This document shows positions 59,809 to 64,000 of a stretch of 64,000 nt of DNA, piece by piece. The first letter of the stretch is position 1, and each line of letters starts with the position of its first letter. Under the pieces are notes generated by a model that had not been told where the DNA came from, did no database searches, and saw only the letters and a program-made list of their open reading frames with translations. This stretch comes from an uncultured Bacteroidales bacterium (lineage in GTDB: Bacteria; Bacteroidota; Bacteroidia; Bacteroidales; Muribaculaceae), in assembly GCA_902774055.1 (NCBI GenBank), contig CACYGX010000015.1, positions 1-64,000 of the forward strand, given 5' to 3'. The position numbers were made by a program, and so were the translations under genes.

Positions 59809-62448
59809 TCATTTGCAGTCCTTGCGAGGCCTCTCCAGGACGTGTCTCTTGTTGCTGGCGAGGTTCATCGGCGATAACGACGCAGGATTTGCCACTTGAG
59901 GCATCATCACCTTACTGGCCCCCGAGAGCAGCATGTCGATCAAGGCGCTCACGTCGGCGATGCCCACATCACTGTCACCGTTCACGTTGGCATTATCGAT
60001 ATTAATGTTGCTGTCGTCACCATTCAGCAGGTAGTCAATCAGGGCGCTCACGTCGGCAATCGTCACAAAGGTGTCACCGTTCACATCACCAGGGATGATG
60101 GAACTGCCAGAATAGAGTTCCCAGCCAGAGATGCCCCAATTCCAATGACAGACATTCCAATACTTGGCAGTGGCCTCGTTGACTTGACTGACAGTGATGA
60201 TATTCTCCTCCACAAATTCATCATCGGGAGAATAATCGACGATAGCATAAAAAGTTCCTTTATTATCATCAGTGAGTGTTGGCAAGGCGGCGGTTATCTG
60301 ACCCATCTGGCCGGTTTTGATTTTATTATAAAAAACCGACAATGTGCTCAGCGCAGGACAATTATCAACTTTCAGGCTCGTCAACTGATTGTTATGAGCA
60401 TACAATGACCAAAGGGCGCTATGATTGCTGGCATCCAAGCTGGTCAACTGGTTTTCAGAGGCATCGAGATACTCGAGAGCGCTGCAGCCACTGATGTTGA
60501 GACTCGTCAACTGATTAATATTGCACCACAGGTCAACCAGCTCATTGTGATTGCCAAGTACCAATTGAGAAAACTGATTATTATCGCAGGCCATTTGGTA
60601 TAGTAGGGCATACCTAGAAACATCAAGAGTACCTGAAAGCTGGTTATCGCTACAGTCAAAAGACCTGAAGTTCACAGCACTAGTACTCAAGTCCAGCCTC
60701 GTCAACTGGTTTTGTTTGCACCACAGGTAACGGAGCTGATGATTGTTGCTGACGTCCAGTTCTGTCAACAGATTATTATCACAGAAGAAGTACTTGAGTG
60801 ACGGACATGTACTGACATCCAATTCGGTCAATTGATTTCCATCACATTCAATATGTTCGAGTACGGGGCAATTATAAACATTAAAATAGGTCAAGGAACA
60901 AGATGAACTACACAACTCTTCAAGTAACTGATTTCTACTAGCGTCCAGTATTTTCAACTCTGGGTGGGGCGAGAGAATGAGTGTGGTGAACTTATTGTTG
61001 TGGCAATAGAGCTCCCTCAGATCGCTCATGCGGTTAACAGCCAAGTCCAAGAGGGCGCAATCGGAGCATTCGAGATAGTATATCTTAGTACAGTCATCCA
61101 AACCGGTAATATCCTCAAGATCATAATTCTGCATACAATTCAACAAATCCAATTTGGTCAAGCCCGTCACGTCGAGCGATGTCAGCTGGTTGTGGTAACA
61201 ATACAATTTCTGCAAGTTGGGGCTATGGGTCATGTCAAGAGAAGTCAAGGCACAATACTCGCCCGAGAAATAGGTCAACCCCGTACAGGTAATAAGACCC
61301 GTGATTGAAGTGAGATTGGGATTGCTATTACAATCTATCTCAAACATTGAGGTACAGCCTGTCACATCCAGGCTGTACAAGTTGCAATGACGGCAGTGGA
61401 GTATTTGCAAGGCAGTATTGCCCGAGGCCCTGAGATAGGACAACTGGCTCTTTTCTTCGATAAAGAGTTCGGTTAACTGGTTGTTGCGGCACAATAGCGT
61501 ATTCAAGTTGGTCATGCCGTTCACCCCAGTCAGGCTGGTGATGGCACAGTCCTCACAGTCCAGATAGGTCAAAGCGGTGCAATCAGCCAGGCCATCGATA
61601 CTGGCAAGATTATAATTGTAGTAGCACTTGAGTGTGGTTAACGCCGTGCAGCCAGACACGTTAAGCGATGTCAGGGCACAGCTATAGCAGACAAGCTCGG
61701 TTAACTGTTTGTTGCCCAAGACACGTAACTTATTCAAATGACTCTTGCCTGACACTGTCAAGGTGGACAATTTGTTGTTTTGGGTCAGCAGGGTTTCCAA
61801 GTTGGGCATGCCGCTCACTGCATCCAGGCTAGTGATGGAACAATCCTCGCAGTCCAGATAGGTCAAGGCGGTACAGGAGGCCAAACCAGTGATTGTGGCA
61901 AGGTTGGCATTGTTGTAGCACTTGAGCCACTTCAATGAGGTACAATTCGACACATCGAAGTTAGTCAAGGCATTGCGCCAGCAGTACATACCCGTCAAGT
62001 TGGGGTTATTATTCACCCATAGCGTCCTTAGTCTACTGTGACTGCTCACATTAATCGTGGTGAAATTGTTGTGCTGGAGGTACAATTGTTCCAGCGCAGT
62101 ATTGGCCGAAACATCGATTGAGGTCATCTGGTTATATCCAACATTGAGGTATTTCAACTTGGTATTGGCACTCACATTAATTGAGGTCAAATTGTTGGAG
62201 TAGCAATCCAGATAGGTCAACTGAGTGAAGTATTCGACTCCTTTCATGTTGGATATACCCTTGTAGGACAATTTCAACGAGTCTCGGGCATTAAGCTGCG
62301 CCGTGGTAATGACGTTGCCTGAATACTGCGAGTTCAAGTAGGAACGGAAGTTCGCATCAGGAAAGTTGGTAGCGTTGATGGCGACATCGGCCAGCATGGG
62401 CAACGATGACATCAACACCGTAACGATCAATAGTAAAATCTTTTTCAT
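59809..62448 (-). CDS. Large exported leucine-rich-repeat protein with dockerin-like domain
   Basis: The 879-residue protein has a signal peptide (MKKILLLIVTVLMSSLPMLA) and then around 30 LRRs of 20-23 residues from about 50 to 700 (for example YNQMTSIDVSANTALEQLYL and CTALTYLDCEDCSITSLDAV), internalin-like, many with Cys at fixed places. A beta domain follows (710-780). The dockerin-like pair is GDVNGDTFVTIADVSALIDY and VNGDSDVGIADVSALIDMLL. Unlike the other four such proteins here, about 35 residues follow, ending in a basic KRHVLERPRKDCK. Probably surface-exposed and adhesive; the ligand is unknown. It has its own promoter. Confidence 0.85.
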   Translation of the reverse strand: MKKILLLIVTVLMSSLPMLADVAINATNFPDANFRSYLNSQYSGNVITTAQLNARDSLKLSYKGISNMKGVEYFTQLTYLDCYSNNLTSINVSANTKLKYLNVGYNQMTSIDVSANTALEQLYLQHNNFTTINVSSHSRLRTLWVNNNPNLTGMYCWRNALTNFDVSNCTSLKWLKCYNNANLATITGLASCTALTYLDCEDCSITSLDAVSGMPNLETLLTQNNKLSTLTVSGKSHLNKLRVLGNKQLTELVCYSCALTSLNVSGCTALTTLKCYYNYNLASIDGLADCTALTYLDCEDCAITSLTGVNGMTNLNTLLCRNNQLTELFIEEKSQLSYLRASGNTALQILHCRHCNLYSLDVTGCTSMFEIDCNSNPNLTSITGLITCTGLTYFSGEYCALTSLDMTHSPNLQKLYCYHNQLTSLDVTGLTKLDLLNCMQNYDLEDITGLDDCTKIYYLECSDCALLDLAVNRMSDLRELYCHNNKFTTLILSPHPELKILDASRNQLLEELCSSSCSLTYFNVYNCPVLEHIECDGNQLTELDVSTCPSLKYFFCDNNLLTELDVSNNHQLRYLWCKQNQLTRLDLSTSAVNFRSFDCSDNQLSGTLDVSRYALLYQMACDNNQFSQLVLGNHNELVDLWCNINQLTSLNISGCSALEYLDASENQLTSLDASNHSALWSLYAHNNQLTSLKVDNCPALSTLSVFYNKIKTGQMGQITAALPTLTDDNKGTFYAIVDYSPDDEFVEENIITVSQVNEATAKYWNVCHWNWGISGWELYSGSSIIPGDVNGDTFVTIADVSALIDYLLNGDDSNINIDNANVNGDSDVGIADVSALIDMLLSGASKVMMPQVANPASLSPMNLASNKRHVLERPRKDCK

Positions 62449-62512
62449 AATCCTGTATTTTTTAAGAGTTAATAATATGTCGAAATATGATAATTTGCTA
62501 CATCAACACCCA

Positions 62513-62543
62513 CAAAGATAACATATTTTTAAATAACAACAAA
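62513..62543 (-). promoter_or_regulatory. Promoter of the leucine-rich-repeat gene
   Basis: On the minus strand, TTTG at 62540-62543, a 19-base spacer and TATCTTTG at 62513-62520. It gives a leader of about 58 bases. Confidence 0.72.
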
Positions 62544-62660
62544 AAAATGAGGAATAATACAGATGTTGACCTTAAAAGTTTTTTTAATACACCCGTTAGC
62601 GGAATTAAAGAATCTAATTCCTTGCCAGTCAATTTTCACCCGAAGGGTGGCCTATAGATA

Positions 62661-62862
62661 ACCCCCGATAAGTCAGGCGACTGAGCAAAGCGAAGGAGGC
62701 TGATTCATCGGGGGTGTGTTGAAGCGTGAACAGTCGCTGAAGGCGACCCCACAATTTTGGACTGGCACAATTGGGGTCGCTTCCAGCGACGGAGATAGTA
62801 TTGCCCTGCCGTGGGTGATGCAAACCACTTCACTAACGCTCAGCGGTTTGCATTACCCACGG
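62661..62862. repeat. Three successive long imperfect inverted repeats
   Basis: IR1 at 62661-62715 has arms ACCCCCGATAAGTCAG and CTGATTCATCGGGGGT. IR2 at 62733-62790 has arms GTCGCTGAAGGCGACCCC and GGGGTCGCTTCCAGCGAC, with AATT pairs inside. IR3 at 62809-62862 has arms CCGTGGGTGATGCAAACC and GGTTTGCATTACCCACGG. Each arm is 16-20 bases with few mismatches. A short CACCC-GAA-GGGTG hairpin lies before them (62637-62649). No reading frame covers the region. Confidence 0.85.
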
Positions 62863-63011
62863 TTATTCAAATGACCATCAGTAAATCACCTTTACTTTTT
62901 CACGCAGTCACTACTTATTCAGATAATTCCGCCAATGGGTTTAATACGAATTTCGCTAATGTGAACGAATTATTACTGTCATTGGAAAGTTTAGCAGGTA
63001 GAAGGCCTGCA

Positions 63012-63230
63012 CAAGGCCAGCGGCCTTGACTATCATTAACCCCAGGGCGCACATGTCGGAAGACCTCGTGTGGCCTGGGGAAAGCAGGCAAGAACTAGAG
63101 CGGGCCTCGTAGAGGGCCAATAGCTCCTGAATCATGTGATTTGACTGGGACGCGCTTGTCGCAGTGAGTGGCGACCAAGTCACAGGCAGCATGAAGGTTT
63201 AAGTCAATAACCGTTCTTGAGTTTTTTCTG
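63012..63230 (+). other. Candidate structured RNA or decayed element with four hairpins
   Basis: Four hairpins follow in a row: CAAGGCC-agc-GGCCTTG (63012-63028); CCCCAGGGCGCAC / GTGTGGCCTGGGG (63040-63080, 12 of 13 pairs including one G-T); GAGC...GGCCTC-gta-GAGGGCC...GCTC (63098-63126); and TGTGATTTG / CAAGTCACA (63135-63184, with inner GTCGC/GCGAC). A T6 run follows at 63222-63227. There is no clear promoter upstream on the plus strand. It matches none of the RNA families I can recall (RNase P, tmRNA, SRP, 6S). Confidence 0.4.
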
Positions 63231-63259
63231 CACAAAATGCACAAAAAACACTCATTTTA

Positions 63260-63291
63260 TTTGCTTTTTTTCTTTATTTATCATATTTTTG
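63260..63291 (+). promoter_or_regulatory. Promoter of the partial secreted-protein gene
   Basis: TTTG at 63260-63263, exactly 20 bases, then TATTTTTG at 63284-63291: the best promoter match in the window. It leaves a leader of about 110 bases before the ATG at 63407. Confidence 0.75.
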
Positions 63292-63406
63292 CAGAAGATT
63301 GGTGGTATCTTATGCAATGTTAACCCCACCATTCTCGTTAAGACCTGCTTAATCAGAGACTTGTCTAATATTATTTATTTTTTATTAACTTTTAAACTTA
63401 ATGGTC

Positions 63407-64000
63407 ATGAAAAAAATTCTATTACTATTGCTAGGCCTCACCATTGCGGTGGGAGCCTCGGCTGGAGTGGATTCGTGGAATCAACAGCATGACGCTATCA
63501 AGCCAAAGCAGCATCAGGCGTTAGACCAACGTCTCACGCAGCGCAACCTGCAGCACAAGTCCACGACACCGACAAAACGACGGGGTGAAGGCCCTGAGAT
63601 TATCACCGAGCAACCTGCTGGCCAACTTGTAACCTACCAGCGCTCTGGAAATTACGCTTATATTTACGATGCCACAAACAGTCAACCTGGCCATGTTATG
63701 GTGGTTTATGACCCTGATGGAACCACAGTATATGTCAAGGGTCTGGCATGCCGTGTGTATGAGAGTGCCTGGGTGACTGGCACCATTGCGAACGGGAAAA
63801 TCACGATTCCGCTTGGACAGTACGTTTACGCCTATTACGGTGAAGAAGGAGACTATTATTACGGCCTCTATCTGGCATGGGGCTCGATCGAGAAGAACCA
63901 GAGTACCGGAAAATTCGTGTTCACTGCCGACCCTAATGTGACCGAGGTGACCTACACCATCGACGGTGACAACATCATCCTGGACAACTCCAACGGAGGT
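63407..64000 (+). CDS. Partial CDS, secreted protein of unknown function
   Basis: From ATG 63407 the frame is open to the window edge (198 codons). It begins with a signal peptide (MKKILLLLLGLTIAVGASAG), then a Gln/Lys/Arg-rich stretch (NQQHDAIKPKQHQALDQRLT...) and a Tyr-rich beta-like part (YQRSGNYAYIYDATNSQPGH, YVYAYYGEEGDYYYGLYLAW). I do not recognise the family. The start is the second ATG-like site after 63401; it gives the signal peptide. C-terminus not visible, so a dockerin-like or type IX tail cannot be judged. Confidence 0.75.
   Translation, partial: MKKILLLLLGLTIAVGASAGVDSWNQQHDAIKPKQHQALDQRLTQRNLQHKSTTPTKRRGEGPEIITEQPAGQLVTYQRSGNYAYIYDATNSQPGHVMVVYDPDGTTVYVKGLACRVYESAWVTGTIANGKITIPLGQYVYAYYGEEGDYYYGLYLAWGSIEKNQSTGKFVFTADPNVTEVTYTIDGDNIILDNSNGG

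Noticed and set aside
62956-63192. 78-residue minus-strand frame in the hairpin segment
   Set aside because: Begins and ends without gene signals; its codons are set by the paired arms of the hairpins, so structure explains it better.

Overview
The window comes from a member of the Bacteroidales (Bacteroidota), most likely Prevotellaceae or Muribaculaceae. Three things support this: repeated promoters of the TTTG-N19/20-TAnnTTTG type instead of -35/-10 boxes, almost no Shine-Dalgarno sequences, and the gene content (TamL lipoprotein, NamZ/AmpG/MurQ muropeptide salvage, a type IX secretion tail, BspA-like proteins, DUF2200, DUF4922, DUF5106). The genus cannot be fixed from sequence reading alone. 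No tRNA, rRNA, CRISPR array, integrase or intact transposase was recognised.

Layout. 1-21213 is mainly core and envelope functions: ruvC, a large secreted multidomain alpha-amylase, a HAD phosphatase with an AspT/YidE-type transporter, a BspA-like protein, DUF2200, TamL, a TPR protein, kdsA, rsmE, a nucleoside-symporter-like MFS protein, a bifunctional-nuclease protein, mnmA, DoxX, a DUF5106 protein, a candidate small RNA and a secreted protein with a dockerin-like tail. 21388-35290 is a co-oriented, visibly AT-richer surface-polysaccharide operon on the minus strand. It holds a CDP-glucose branch (rfbF, rfbG, reductase, cupin epimerase), glycosyltransferases, LicD, a Wzx flippase, an acyltransferase and an unusual set of four genes (DRE-TIM aldolase fused to a GT42/DUF115-like domain, KdsB-like cytidylyltransferase, IMPase-like phosphatase, free-standing DUF115 protein) that looks like a pathway for an unidentified CMP-activated ulosonic acid. 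The operon has a candidate promoter with a long leader at 35547-35577 and a strong terminator at 21298-21327.

35660-59585 is dominated by peptidoglycan turnover. Exported amidases (46255, 54340, 57666) and a SpoIID/LytB protein act on the wall; NamZ, AmpG, MurQ and a BadF-type sugar kinase salvage the fragments. A NagX-like membrane acyltransferase, an SGNH esterase, a DUF4922 phosphorylase-like protein and a GT2 protein are interleaved. A second BadF-type kinase, an Hsp20, a second BspA-like protein and an orphan polyvalent-protein-like kinase also lie here. 59809-64000 has a large leucine-rich-repeat protein, a 960-base intergenic region full of long inverted repeats, and the start of another secreted protein.

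Cross-cutting patterns: five exported proteins end in the same two-repeat dockerin-like cassette although no cohesin is visible, while one amidase carries a type IX tail. Short tandem arrays built on TAGA sit directly behind three stop codons. A hairpin-plus-CATACTT repeat occurs four times in tandem and once alone within the peptidoglycan region.
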